A DNA stretch of 14,608 bases. Origin: Thermodesulfovibrio sp. Its GTDB lineage: Bacteria > Nitrospirota > Thermodesulfovibrionia > Thermodesulfovibrionales > Thermodesulfovibrionaceae. Both the position numbers and the translations under genes were made by a program. Below, one piece after another: positions 1 to 6,836 of this stretch; position 1 is the stretch's first letter, and each line of letters starts with the position of its first letter. The DNA is taken from NCBI GenBank assembly GCA_026415995.1, contig JAOAGB010000048.1, forward strand, positions 1-14,608. Direction: 5' to 3'. Below the pieces are notes generated by a model. The model worked only from the letters and a program-made list of their open reading frames with translations, did not search any database and was not told where the DNA came from.

Positions 1-1559
1 GAAACCTCTGGAAGGTCAAGTCCCTCTCTAAGAAGGTTGACTCCAATGAGAACATCAAACTTTCCAAGTCTCAAATCTCTTAATATTTCTACTCTTTCAA
101 GAGTATCAATGTCGGAATGAAGATATTTCGCCTTTATACCAAGTCCTGTATAGTAGTCTGTTAAATCTTCAGCCATCTTTTTAGTAAGGGTAGTAACAAG
201 CACTCTTTCACCATTGCTTATTCTTTTTTGAATTTCATCAAGCAAGTCTTCAACTTGGTTTGAAGCAGCTCGGATCTCTATTTTTGGATCGACAAGTCCT
301 GTTGGTCTAATTATTTGCTCAACAATTCTTCTCTCCGATTTTTCAATTTCATAATCACCCGGAGTGGCAGAGACATAAATCACATAGTTAACCCTGTGTT
401 CAAACTCCTTAAAGGTAAGAGGCCTGTTATCAAGGGCAGACGGAAGCCTGAATCCATAATCAACAAGCGTTTTTTTACGAGAGCGATCGCCCTCATACAT
501 TCCACCTATCTGCGGCACTGTAACATGGCTTTCATCAATTACTGTGAGGAAATCTCCTCTTGATGGTCCTGAATAAATATAATCAATCAATGTAAAAGGA
601 GGCTCACCAGGAAGTCTACCGCTTAGATGTCTTGAGTAGTTTTCTATTCCATGACAATGCCCAAACTGACTCAGCAGTTCCATGTCAAAGCGGGTTCTTT
701 TTTCAATTCTTTCAGCAAATACTTCCTCGCCTCGTGCTTTGAAATATTTAATTCTTTCATTAAGCTCCTCTTCAATGCTTTCAAGTGCTTTCCTAAGTCT
801 TGGTTCAGGAGTTACCCAGTGGCTGTTAGGTGGAATAAATATTCTTTGAAGTCTCTTTGTCCTGGTTCCTGAAAGAGGATCAATTTCATAAATAGCATCA
901 ATTTCATCATCGAAAAACTCTATTCTGTAAGCTCTATCAAGACAATGAGAAGCAAATATATCAACTACATCTCCTCTTACACGAAAGGTTCCTCTTTTAA
1001 ATTCATCTTCAGCTCTTATATAAAGTATTTCGACAAGCTTTTTTAATATGGCATCTCTGTCGGTTTTCATACCTTCTTCAAGGGTTACATGCATTGAAAG
1101 ATAGTCATCTGGAGAACCTATTCCATAAATGCAAGAAACAGAGGCTACCACAATTACATCCTGTCTTGTCAGCACAGAAAGGGTGGCAGAATGTCTCATT
1201 CTGTCAATGTCATCATTAATAAGTGCATCCTTTTCAATATAAGTATCTGTCTCTGGAATATATGCTTCAGGCTGATAATAATCATAATAGCTTACATAAT
1301 ATTCCACAGCATTGTAAGGAAAAAGTTCTTTAAGTTCACCATACAGTTGGGCAGCGAGTGTTTTATTGTGAGCAATAACAAGAGCAGGTTTGTTTATTTT
1401 TTCAATTACATTGGCAATTGTGAAAGTTTTTCCCGAACCTGTAACTCCAAGTAAAACCTGATGTTTATAGCCTTTTTTAATGCTATCAACAAGCCGTTTA
1501 ATTGCTTTTGGCTGGTCACCTTTTGGTTTAAAGGATGTGTAAATTTTGAAATTGTTCAT
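1..1559 (-). CDS. uvrB: UvrABC system protein B, excinuclease subunit (3' end outside window)
   Basis: This is the damage-verification helicase-like subunit of nucleotide excision repair. It receives the lesion from UvrA and recruits UvrC. About 519 codons are present; the family is usually 650-680 residues, so the end of the second helicase domain and the C-terminal UVR (UvrC-binding) motif lie beyond the left edge. Visible marks are the N-terminus MNNFKIYTSFKPKGDQPKAI, Walker A TGSGKT at residues 40-45, the lesion-clamping beta-hairpin YYDYYQPEAY at 91-100 with its row of tyrosines, the Walker B variant DESH at 342-345, and the helicase motif NLLREGLDLPEV at the cut end. The ATG lies 8 bases after the hemB stop with no Shine-Dalgarno sequence, so it is probably translated by coupling. 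It is the last visible gene of the Fe-S carrier-hemB-uvrB operon. Identity is certain; only the end is missing. Confidence 0.97.
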   Translation of the reverse strand, partial: MNNFKIYTSFKPKGDQPKAIKRLVDSIKKGYKHQVLLGVTGSGKTFTIANVIEKINKPALVIAHNKTLAAQLYGELKELFPYNAVEYYVSYYDYYQPEAYIPETDTYIEKDALINDDIDRMRHSATLSVLTRQDVIVVASVSCIYGIGSPDDYLSMHVTLEEGMKTDRDAILKKLVEILYIRAEDEFKRGTFRVRGDVVDIFASHCLDRAYRIEFFDDEIDAIYEIDPLSGTRTKRLQRIFIPPNSHWVTPEPRLRKALESIEEELNERIKYFKARGEEVFAERIEKRTRFDMELLSQFGHCHGIENYSRHLSGRLPGEPPFTLIDYIYSGPSRGDFLTVIDESHVTVPQIGGMYEGDRSRKKTLVDYGFRLPSALDNRPLTFKEFEHRVNYVIYVSATPGDYEIEKSERRIVEQIIRPTGLVDPKIEIRAASNQVEDLLDEIQKRISNGERVLVTTLTKKMAEDLTDYYTGLGIKAKYLHSDIDTLERVEILRDLRLGKFDVLIGVNLLREGLDLPEV

Positions 1560-1567
1560 TATATAGT

Positions 1568-2539
1568 TTAATTCTGAAGCAACTTTGCTGCTTTTTTTGC
1601 AAAATAGGTAAGTATTATATCTGCACCTGCCCTTTTTATGGCTGTAAGTATTTCCATCATTACGGCTTCCTCATTTAGCCAACCAAGCTGAGCTGCTGCT
1701 TTTACCATTGAATACTCACCACTTACATTATAAGCTGCTACAGGAATATTAAAAGTATTTTTGACATCAGAAATTATATCCAGATATGCCAAAGCAGGTT
1801 TTACCATAACAATATCTGCACCTTCCTCTATGTCAAGCGCAACCTCACGTAGCGCTTCCTTTCTATTTGCTGAATCCATTTGATAGCTTCGTCTGTCTCC
1901 GAATGCTGGAGCAGATTGTGCTGCTTCTCTGAAAGGTCCGTAAAAGGCTGAAGCATATTTTGCAGAATAGGAAAGTATAACTATATCAGTAAAACCTTCC
2001 TCATCAAGAATTTTTCTTATTTTTCCAACTCTTCCATCCATCATATCTGAAGGTGCAACTATATCAGCACCTGCCTTTGCATGAGAAAGAGCTTCCAAGG
2101 CTAAAATTTCAAGTGTTGCATCGTTATCTATTTTCCCATTTTTTATAATTCCGCAATGACCATGAGAAGTATACTCACAAAGACATACATCTGTTATGAC
2201 AATCAAGTCTGGCACCGCATCCTTTATAGCCTTTATTGCCGTCTGAACAACTCCTTTTTCATCGTAGGCAGAGGATGCTTTTTCATCCTTATAGGAAGGA
2301 ATTCCAAAAAGAATTATGGATGGAATTCCGAGCGAAAATACCTCTTTTGATGTTTTTACTACTTCATCTATGCTTTCTTGAAAACAGTCTGGCATAGAAG
2401 ATATGGGGTTTTTAATTCTTTTGCCTGGTACAACAAATATAGGATAAATAAAATCCTGAGGAGTGAGAATAGTTTCTCTCACCATTTTCCTCAGGATTTC
2501 TGTTTTTCTTAATCTTCTCGGGCGATGAATGGGAAACAT
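1568..2539 (-). CDS. hemB: Porphobilinogen synthase (delta-aminolevulinic acid dehydratase)
   Basis: This cytosolic enzyme condenses two 5-aminolevulinate molecules into porphobilinogen, the second committed step of tetrapyrrole (haem, sirohaem, cobalamin) synthesis. The 323-residue length is normal for the family. The two Schiff-base lysines are K194 (in SYSAKYASAFYGPFREA) and K247 (in MVKPALAYLD). The metal site DVCLCEYTSHGHCG carries cysteines 119, 121 and 129, which marks the zinc-dependent class rather than the magnesium-only class with aspartates there. The MDSANRKEAL segment (221-230) is also typical. The start codon lies 3 bases after the stop of the A-type Fe-S carrier, with no clear Shine-Dalgarno sequence, which suggests coupled translation. 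uvrB follows after 8 bases. Sirohaem and haem demand in an anaerobic respirer would explain pairing with an Fe-S carrier, but that link is inference. Confidence 0.97.
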   Translation of the reverse strand: MFPIHRPRRLRKTEILRKMVRETILTPQDFIYPIFVVPGKRIKNPISSMPDCFQESIDEVVKTSKEVFSLGIPSIILFGIPSYKDEKASSAYDEKGVVQTAIKAIKDAVPDLIVITDVCLCEYTSHGHCGIIKNGKIDNDATLEILALEALSHAKAGADIVAPSDMMDGRVGKIRKILDEEGFTDIVILSYSAKYASAFYGPFREAAQSAPAFGDRRSYQMDSANRKEALREVALDIEEGADIVMVKPALAYLDIISDVKNTFNIPVAAYNVSGEYSMVKAAAQLGWLNEEAVMMEILTAIKRAGADIILTYFAKKAAKLLQN

Positions 2540-2542
2540 CGC

Positions 2543-2863
2543 TTATACGCCGCAGGAGCCTCCACAACCTGGTCCGCATGAAGGCATCGGTCCTTTAAGT
2601 ATAAAGCCTTCCTGCTCTTCGTCTTCATAATAATCAAGCTCAATTTCACTCAGAAGATCAAAGGTTTGTTTATCTAAAAAAACCTTTAATCCATCCTTCT
2701 CAACAACTTCATCGCCTTCTTGCGGATTTTCATCAATATCAAGGCCAAAAGAAGGGCTACAATATCCCTCTGCTGAGAATATTCTTAAGCCCCAGCCTTC
2801 TTTTCCCTCATTCTTGAGGATTAATTTTGCCTTTTCGGCTGCCTTTGAACTAATACTAAACAC
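2543..2863 (-). CDS. A-type iron-sulfur cluster carrier (HesB/IscA family), variant cysteine tail
   Basis: The protein has 106 residues, the usual size of IscA, ErpA and HesB proteins, which pass iron-sulfur clusters to apo-enzymes. The fold signature is present: an N-terminal helix (SSKAAEKAKLILK), the first ligand cysteine C35 in GYCSPSFGLDI, and the strand GLKVFLDKQTFDLL. The C-terminus differs from textbook IscA. Instead of CGCG it ends SCGPGCGGSCGV, placing cysteines at 96, 100 and 104 (CX3CX3C), and the region before it (78-86) is strongly acidic. The start is GTG at 2863, chosen because it follows a strong AGGAGGT site; the overlapping ATG two bases upstream reads only 14 codons in another frame. 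It is the first gene of the operon with hemB and uvrB. Family assignment is firm. Which A-type subgroup it belongs to, and its clients, cannot be read from sequence. Confidence 0.85.
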   Translation of the reverse strand: MFSISSKAAEKAKLILKNEGKEGWGLRIFSAEGYCSPSFGLDIDENPQEGDEVVEKDGLKVFLDKQTFDLLSEIELDYYEDEEQEGFILKGPMPSCGPGCGGSCGV

Positions 2864-2867
2864 ATCT

Positions 2868-2874
2868 ACCTCCT
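2868..2874 (-). promoter_or_regulatory. Strong Shine-Dalgarno site deciding a GTG start
   Basis: On the minus strand AGGAGGT lies 4 bases before the GTG at 2863. It fixes the start of the A-type Fe-S carrier gene at a GTG codon. It contrasts with hemB and uvrB downstream, which lack clear sites. Confidence 0.75.
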
Positions 2875-2893
2875 AAAAATTTATTCTAACTTC

Positions 2894-2923
2894 AGAATAG
2901 CAGTTTTTTAAAATAATTTGCAA
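2894..2923 (-). promoter_or_regulatory. Predicted promoter of the Fe-S carrier-hemB-uvrB operon
   Basis: Read on the minus strand, TTGCAA (2923-2918) and TATTCT (2899-2894) are separated by 18 bases. The -10 box is preceded by TGC, an extended -10 arrangement. Transcription would start near 2887, leaving a leader of about 24 bases that carries the AGGAGGT site. The -35 hexamer is shared with the opposite promoter. Predicted from consensus only. Confidence 0.5.
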
Positions 2924-2947
2924 GAAAAAAATTATAAAGATTAAAAT
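2918..2947 (+). promoter_or_regulatory. Predicted promoter of fdhD, near-leaderless
   Basis: TTGCAA (2918-2923), an 18-base spacer and TAAAAT (2942-2947) would place the start of transcription at about 2954, one base before the fdhD ATG. No Shine-Dalgarno sequence precedes that ATG, which agrees with leaderless translation. An alternative -10, TATAAA at 2933-2938, would give a leader of about 10 bases but has no matching -35. Confidence 0.35.
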
Positions 2948-2954
2948 ATAAAGC

Positions 2955-3722
2955 ATGAACCCTCTTATAAATAAAAGAATAACTAAATATCAACCTGAAA
3001 AATGTCAACAGATCGAAGATATAATAGCAGTAGAGAAAAAAATTAATATATACGTAAATGACGAAGAGATTGTATCACTCTCTGCCTCCCCCATACACAT
3101 TAAAGAACTAATAGTTGGATTTTTAATGACAGAGGGTATTTTAAAGGGTGAATGGTGCCCAGAAAAAATTCTTATATATGACAATGAGAAAGAAATAAAT
3201 GCTAAAGTTATACTTGAAGGTTTTATATCTCTTGAGGGCAAAACAATTACCTCTGGGTGTATGGCTTCTGTTAGTTTTATAAGAGATTTAAAAACAAAAA
3301 TTAAAGATGATATATCAGTAGATGTGGGTAGTTTATTTAATCTTTTTAAAGAATTCCAATTAAAGTCCAATTTGTATAGAATAACTGGTTGCATACATGC
3401 AGCAGCTATGGCAGCTCTGGAAAAAATATTGTTCATTTCAGAAGATGTTGGAAGACACAATGCAGTTGATAAAGTTATTGGTTGGGCACTGCTCAATAAA
3501 GTTCCTTTTCAAGGTAAAATAATGCTTGTAAGTGGAAGAATTTCTTCAGAAATGGTGCTAAAAACTGCTAAATGGAAAATTCCCATTATTGTCAGTAGAA
3601 CAGCACCAACTTCTCTTGCCATCGATATTGCAGAGGAAGTGGGATTAACAATAGTTGGTTTTTTAAGAGGAAATAGATGTAACATATATTGTCATGGAGA
3701 GAGAATAGATGACAAAAAATGA
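2955..3722 (+). CDS. fdhD: Formate dehydrogenase accessory sulfurtransferase FdhD
   Basis: FdhD moves sulfur from a cysteine desulfurase to the molybdenum or tungsten bis-MGD cofactor of formate dehydrogenase, which needs the sulfido ligand for activity. The protein has 255 residues, normal length. Family hallmarks are SPIHIKELIVGFLMTEGIL (45-63), TGCIHAAAMA (144-153), SEDVGRHNAVDKVIG (162-176), SGRISSEMVLK (193-203), SRTAPTSLAI (214-223) and GFLRGNRCNIY (235-245). The sulfur-transfer site, CxxC in E. coli (C121 and C124), reads GCMAS here: C102 is present, but the second position is serine 105. The ATG has no Shine-Dalgarno sequence and sits next to a predicted -10, so it may be leaderless. 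The 3' end overlaps the pentapeptide-repeat gene by 14 bases. No formate dehydrogenase is in the window. Confidence 0.96.
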   Translation: MNPLINKRITKYQPEKCQQIEDIIAVEKKINIYVNDEEIVSLSASPIHIKELIVGFLMTEGILKGEWCPEKILIYDNEKEINAKVILEGFISLEGKTITSGCMASVSFIRDLKTKIKDDISVDVGSLFNLFKEFQLKSNLYRITGCIHAAAMAALEKILFISEDVGRHNAVDKVIGWALLNKVPFQGKIMLVSGRISSEMVLKTAKWKIPIIVSRTAPTSLAIDIAEEVGLTIVGFLRGNRCNIYCHGERIDDKK

Positions 3723-4359
3723 GTTGTTAATAAGAATTGAAAAAAATCCGGATTTATCAGGTTTAGATTTAGCAGGAATAAATCTGTCTGAGCTTGACCT
3801 TGTTGCAGTAAACTTTAGCAGATGCAACCTAAAAAATGCTGATCTTAGCAAGTCTAACTTGGCTTTATGTATTTTTGATGAAGCAGACCTTACAGGATGT
3901 AAAATAGACAGTTCTAATCTTACAGGTGCTTCCTTTAGAAATGCTATTCTTACAACTGCAGATTTTAATTTTTCCTTTCTTCCGGGAGCAGACTTTAGAA
4001 ATGCAAAAATGAGTAATGTAAATCTCCTTAATGCAAAAATTACAGCATGTAATTTTCAATATACCTTGATAGAAGAAGCAAATCTTCAAATGGTTGAAGC
4101 CTCTCTTGCGGATTTCAAAAATGCAAAGATGAAAAAGGTAAATCTCAAACAGGCCACTTTTACAGGAGTAGATTTTTCTAATTCCTACATGGAAGAAGTA
4201 AGTTTTTTCAAATCTGAATTATCAGGAGCTAAGTTTATAGAAACAAAACTTATAAATGCAGAGTTTATCCATTGTTATCTTATTGCAACAGATTTCACTA
4301 ACACCGTCTTTTCAAATGCTGTTTTTGAGAAAAATTTTGAATCAAGAGTAATAAAATGA
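3709..4359 (+). CDS. Pentapeptide-repeat protein, 39 uninterrupted pentads
   Basis: The function is not known. After a 13-residue N-terminal cap helix (TKNELLIRIEKN), residues 14-208 divide exactly into 39 consecutive pentapeptides with Leu, Phe, Ile or Met nearly always at the centre (for example ADFRN, VNLKQ, SELSG). An 8-residue tail follows. This predicts a right-handed quadrilateral beta-helix of nearly ten coils with no loops. There is no signal peptide or membrane segment, so it is probably cytosolic. Total length (216) is close to that of Qnr-type gyrase-protecting pentapeptide proteins (about 218), but Qnr carries loops that are absent here, so a gyrase role is only a possibility. 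The ATG is preceded by GGAGA at 3695-3699 inside fdhD and overlaps fdhD by 14 bases, so the two are cotranscribed and probably coupled. The gene converges on the GH57 gene 17 bases away, with no terminator hairpin visible. Confidence 0.9.
   Translation: MTKNELLIRIEKNPDLSGLDLAGINLSELDLVAVNFSRCNLKNADLSKSNLALCIFDEADLTGCKIDSSNLTGASFRNAILTTADFNFSFLPGADFRNAKMSNVNLLNAKITACNFQYTLIEEANLQMVEASLADFKNAKMKKVNLKQATFTGVDFSNSYMEEVSFFKSELSGAKFIETKLINAEFIHCYLIATDFTNTVFSNAVFEKNFESRVIK
3988..4182 (+). repeat. Internal 120-base duplication in the pentapeptide gene
   Basis: Two similar segments begin at 3988 and 4108, exactly 120 bases (40 residues, two beta-helix coils) apart. They encode ADFRNAKMSNVNLLNAKITA and ADFKNAKMKKVNLKQATFTG. 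The first 39 bases of each agree at roughly three quarters of positions. This fits growth of the helix by duplication of whole coils, at least for this part. Confidence 0.6.
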
Positions 4360-4376
4360 TTACTATTAATAAAAAA

Positions 4377-6509
4377 TTAAAGCCACATGAGTTTATCAAA
4401 TTCAGGATGGGGTATGTTTATTTTGACAAATCCTATAGAAGGTGCTCTATCTATGGAGTGATTATTTTTTAAAATTTCAATAAAAAAGCAAACCTCTTGT
4501 TCTTGCTTAACTTCTATCATTTCTAAAGGTATCTCTATTTCGAAAATTAAATCCATGGCAACATTTTCAATTTCTCCTGATTTTATCCACAAATTATCTT
4601 CTTCTTTGTATATATATGCTAATTCTTGATCGTAGGCATTCCAAATTATTTTTATTTTTTTAGGCTCAATGATATGAATATGAAATTTCAATTCTCTGAA
4701 ATCTTTTAATGAACAAGAAGGATCGAGCCTTATATATAGATATTTTTTATTAAAACCAAAATAGAGTTCGGACAGAACTCCCTCTGACTTATGCATGCTA
4801 CCACCGATTTTTTTTAACGTGAACTTGCCTGCCTCTAACCATTCAAAATATCCTGTTATTTTGCCATCTATTTTGGGATATATAAAGCCCTTTGGCTCAA
4901 CGTCTGGCCTAATTTGTTTCATTTTTTTACTAATTGGAACATATAAAAAAGCAGGAGGTTCTTTACCTATTTTATTGTAAACACTGATGAGATGATGACG
5001 ATAAATTTCATCAAATACATCTTTAGTTTCTGTATAATGCTCATCTCCATACCACCAATTCCAGTCACTTCCCTCTGCAATATATATTTCTTCCCAAGCT
5101 TCTGAGACTTCTAAATTAGGATTTTCTTTATGGAAATTAACCAAATCTTGCCTCACTTTATATAAATAATCCCATGACAAATTATCCTCCTCGTGGCCTA
5201 TCCATATTGAAAAATTTGCATTAATCCATGAACCTGGGAAAATCTTCCTTAAAAATTTATTCTCAGGCTTTATTGAAAGGTAGTCTGAAAAAGTGACTGT
5301 TTCTATGTTTTTTTCAATCTGCAATCTTTCATATAGAATACTTAAAAAATCTAAACCATCATTCTTATAATACTCCCACGCATTTTCGCCATCAAGAATT
5401 ACAGAAACTACTGAATTGTCGGGAAGATTCTTAATGCGGTCAATAAAGTCATCTACAGCCTTTTCACTGCTCCAGCTTGAATACACAAAACCTATTAAAT
5501 CTGAAAGTATTCTATCTCTAAAAAAAATATTTAATCCTTCAAAATTATAAGGTTGATATAAAATCTCTGGATATATTAGCTTATCCCCCAATCTTAGATT
5601 GATACCAAGCGATTTTCCTAATATTTCTTCATCTGTTGCAATCCAATTTATTCCATTTACCTTAATTAATCTTAAAATCTCCTCACTAACAGAACCTTCG
5701 GAGGGCCACATTCCCTTTGGTTTAAAACCAAAGGTTTCTTCAAAAAACTTTATTGCTCTTACTATCTGAATCTCTGCATCTTCTGGAGCTCTAAAGTTGT
5801 TTTCAGGAAGGATAACCCAAGGCATACATTCCTTTGCTTTATAATTGTCATAGATCAATGGAAGGATTGGATGATAAAAAGGAGTTACAGAGATTTCTAT
5901 CTGTCCTGATTTTACCATTTCTCTATAAGTAGGAATTATTTTTCTTAAAATTTCCATATGTTTATCAAGAACAAAATTTTTTTCTTCCTCTGTAAAATTT
6001 CTTCCTTTTTTCTGAAGTTCATTTAAAAACTTATCTTCTTTTCTGTGAAGAGGATCTATCCATACAAGATTAAAAAGCACTTGAAGATCTCTTATATCCT
6101 GATGATTAAACTTCTTTACTATTTTCTCTAAATCACCATAACTTCTACCTCTCTTTTCAAGTAATTCTGTATATCTTGGAAATTGTTTTACCATCGTATC
6201 CCAATTTGCAAGGAAAAAATTTTCAAGAATAAAAGTTATCTGTTCTAAATTTAAATCCTCAGCAGGTATTAAACTGTATTCAAAAAAAATATCTGTGGCA
6301 CCCTTTTCATATTCAATGATTTGCTTTAAAAGGGACGGGACAATATTAAATGTAACCTTAACTTCAGGAAATTTTTTTAATATTAAAAGCATATCTAAAT
6401 AATCTTTTGTACCATGTAGTCTAACCCAGGGAAGCATAAATTTCTTTTTTAAAGGGTCATAATAATAAGGCTGATGCATATGCCAGAGAATTGCTATTTT
6501 AATGCTCAT
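4377..6509 (-). CDS. Glycoside hydrolase family 57 protein (amylopullulanase-like)
   Basis: GH57 enzymes hydrolyse or rearrange alpha-glucans such as glycogen and starch. This 710-residue protein starts with the family's first motif, HMHQP (10-14). The third motif GMWPSEGSVSEE (266-277) carries the predicted nucleophile E271. The fourth, ILDGENAWEYY (371-381), carries the predicted acid/base D373. The 102-residue spacing of these two is typical of amylopullulanase-like members. After the catalytic barrel come WIGHEEDNLSWDYLYKVRQDL (436-456, first and last parts shown without gap in the gene) and SDWNWWYGDEH (481-491), then a beta-rich C-terminal domain from about 540 (IDGKITGYFEWLEAG at 547-561) resembling those attached to other GH57 enzymes. 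No signal peptide is seen, so it is probably cytosolic and acts on stored glucan. Its ATG overlaps the ftsB stop (ATGA). Exact substrate cannot be read from sequence; a branching enzyme looks less likely. Confidence 0.88.
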   Translation of the reverse strand: MSIKIAILWHMHQPYYYDPLKKKFMLPWVRLHGTKDYLDMLLILKKFPEVKVTFNIVPSLLKQIIEYEKGATDIFFEYSLIPAEDLNLEQITFILENFFLANWDTMVKQFPRYTELLEKRGRSYGDLEKIVKKFNHQDIRDLQVLFNLVWIDPLHRKEDKFLNELQKKGRNFTEEEKNFVLDKHMEILRKIIPTYREMVKSGQIEISVTPFYHPILPLIYDNYKAKECMPWVILPENNFRAPEDAEIQIVRAIKFFEETFGFKPKGMWPSEGSVSEEILRLIKVNGINWIATDEEILGKSLGINLRLGDKLIYPEILYQPYNFEGLNIFFRDRILSDLIGFVYSSWSSEKAVDDFIDRIKNLPDNSVVSVILDGENAWEYYKNDGLDFLSILYERLQIEKNIETVTFSDYLSIKPENKFLRKIFPGSWINANFSIWIGHEEDNLSWDYLYKVRQDLVNFHKENPNLEVSEAWEEIYIAEGSDWNWWYGDEHYTETKDVFDEIYRHHLISVYNKIGKEPPAFLYVPISKKMKQIRPDVEPKGFIYPKIDGKITGYFEWLEAGKFTLKKIGGSMHKSEGVLSELYFGFNKKYLYIRLDPSCSLKDFRELKFHIHIIEPKKIKIIWNAYDQELAYIYKEEDNLWIKSGEIENVAMDLIFEIEIPLEMIEVKQEQEVCFFIEILKNNHSIDRAPSIGFVKINIPHPEFDKLMWL

Positions 6510-6835
6510 TTTTCTTCATTTTTAAATTGAAAAATCATTTCTCCTGGCTTTACAAGCCCGAATTTTTCTCTGGCATATTTTTCTAAATATACTTGATCCT
6601 TTTTTAATAAATCGATCTCTTGTTTTAAAGAATCATTATTTTGTGCTATTTGATTTATCTCTGTTAAAAGTCTTTTCTCGTTCTTTTTAAGTTCTCTGTA
6701 CTTTATATATCCCATATTACCAAATAAAAAACTGTATACCAAGGCTATTAATGCTAAACAAAGCAGAAGAATATATATTTTTACTCTTCTGCTTTGTTCT
6801 TTTCTAAGTTGCTCTTTTAAAGCATGTCTAACCAT
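6506..6835 (-). CDS. ftsB: Septum formation initiator FtsB/DivIC family protein
   Basis: FtsB-type proteins are small bitopic membrane proteins that bridge FtsL and FtsQ (DivIC in Gram-positives) in the divisome. Numbered from the ATG at 6835 (109 residues), there is a basic cytoplasmic N-terminus (RHALKEQLRKEQSRRVK), one membrane segment at about 20-38 (IYILLLCLALIALVYSFLF), a coiled coil at about 46-80, and the family end motif LEKYAREKFGLVKPGEMIFQF just before the C-terminus. The ATG at 6835 begins one base after the eno stop. An in-frame TTG at 6847, inside eno, would add four residues (MACD); neither start has a good Shine-Dalgarno site. The stop overlaps the GH57 start by ATGA. The eno-ftsB order is a neighbourhood found in many bacteria, which supports the call. 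Confidence 0.85.
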   Translation of the reverse strand: MVRHALKEQLRKEQSRRVKIYILLLCLALIALVYSFLFGNMGYIKYRELKKNEKRLLTEINQIAQNNDSLKQEIDLLKKDQVYLEKYAREKFGLVKPGEMIFQFKNEEK

Positions 6836-6836
6836 A

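Noticed and set aside
315..1454. Several plus-strand frames of 73-87 codons in the first 1.5 kb
   Set aside because: All lie antisense to uvrB, whose reading frame is continuous and carries every expected helicase motif.
3005..3496. 163-codon open frame on the minus strand opposite fdhD
   Set aside because: It is antisense to well-conserved FdhD motifs, its product is serine/isoleucine-rich without a recognisable domain, and it has no ribosome site. It is a shadow of fdhD.
3709..4359. CRISPR-like or tandem DNA array suggested by the regular 15-base periodicity
   Set aside because: The periodicity is that of pentapeptide codons in one open reading frame; repeats are degenerate and there are no unique spacers.
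4345..4372. Short inverted repeat AGTAAT...ATTACT between the convergent pentapeptide and GH57 genes, considered as a bidirectional terminator
   Set aside because: The stem is only six A/T-rich pairs and no T-run follows on either strand, so it would not make a stable intrinsic terminator.
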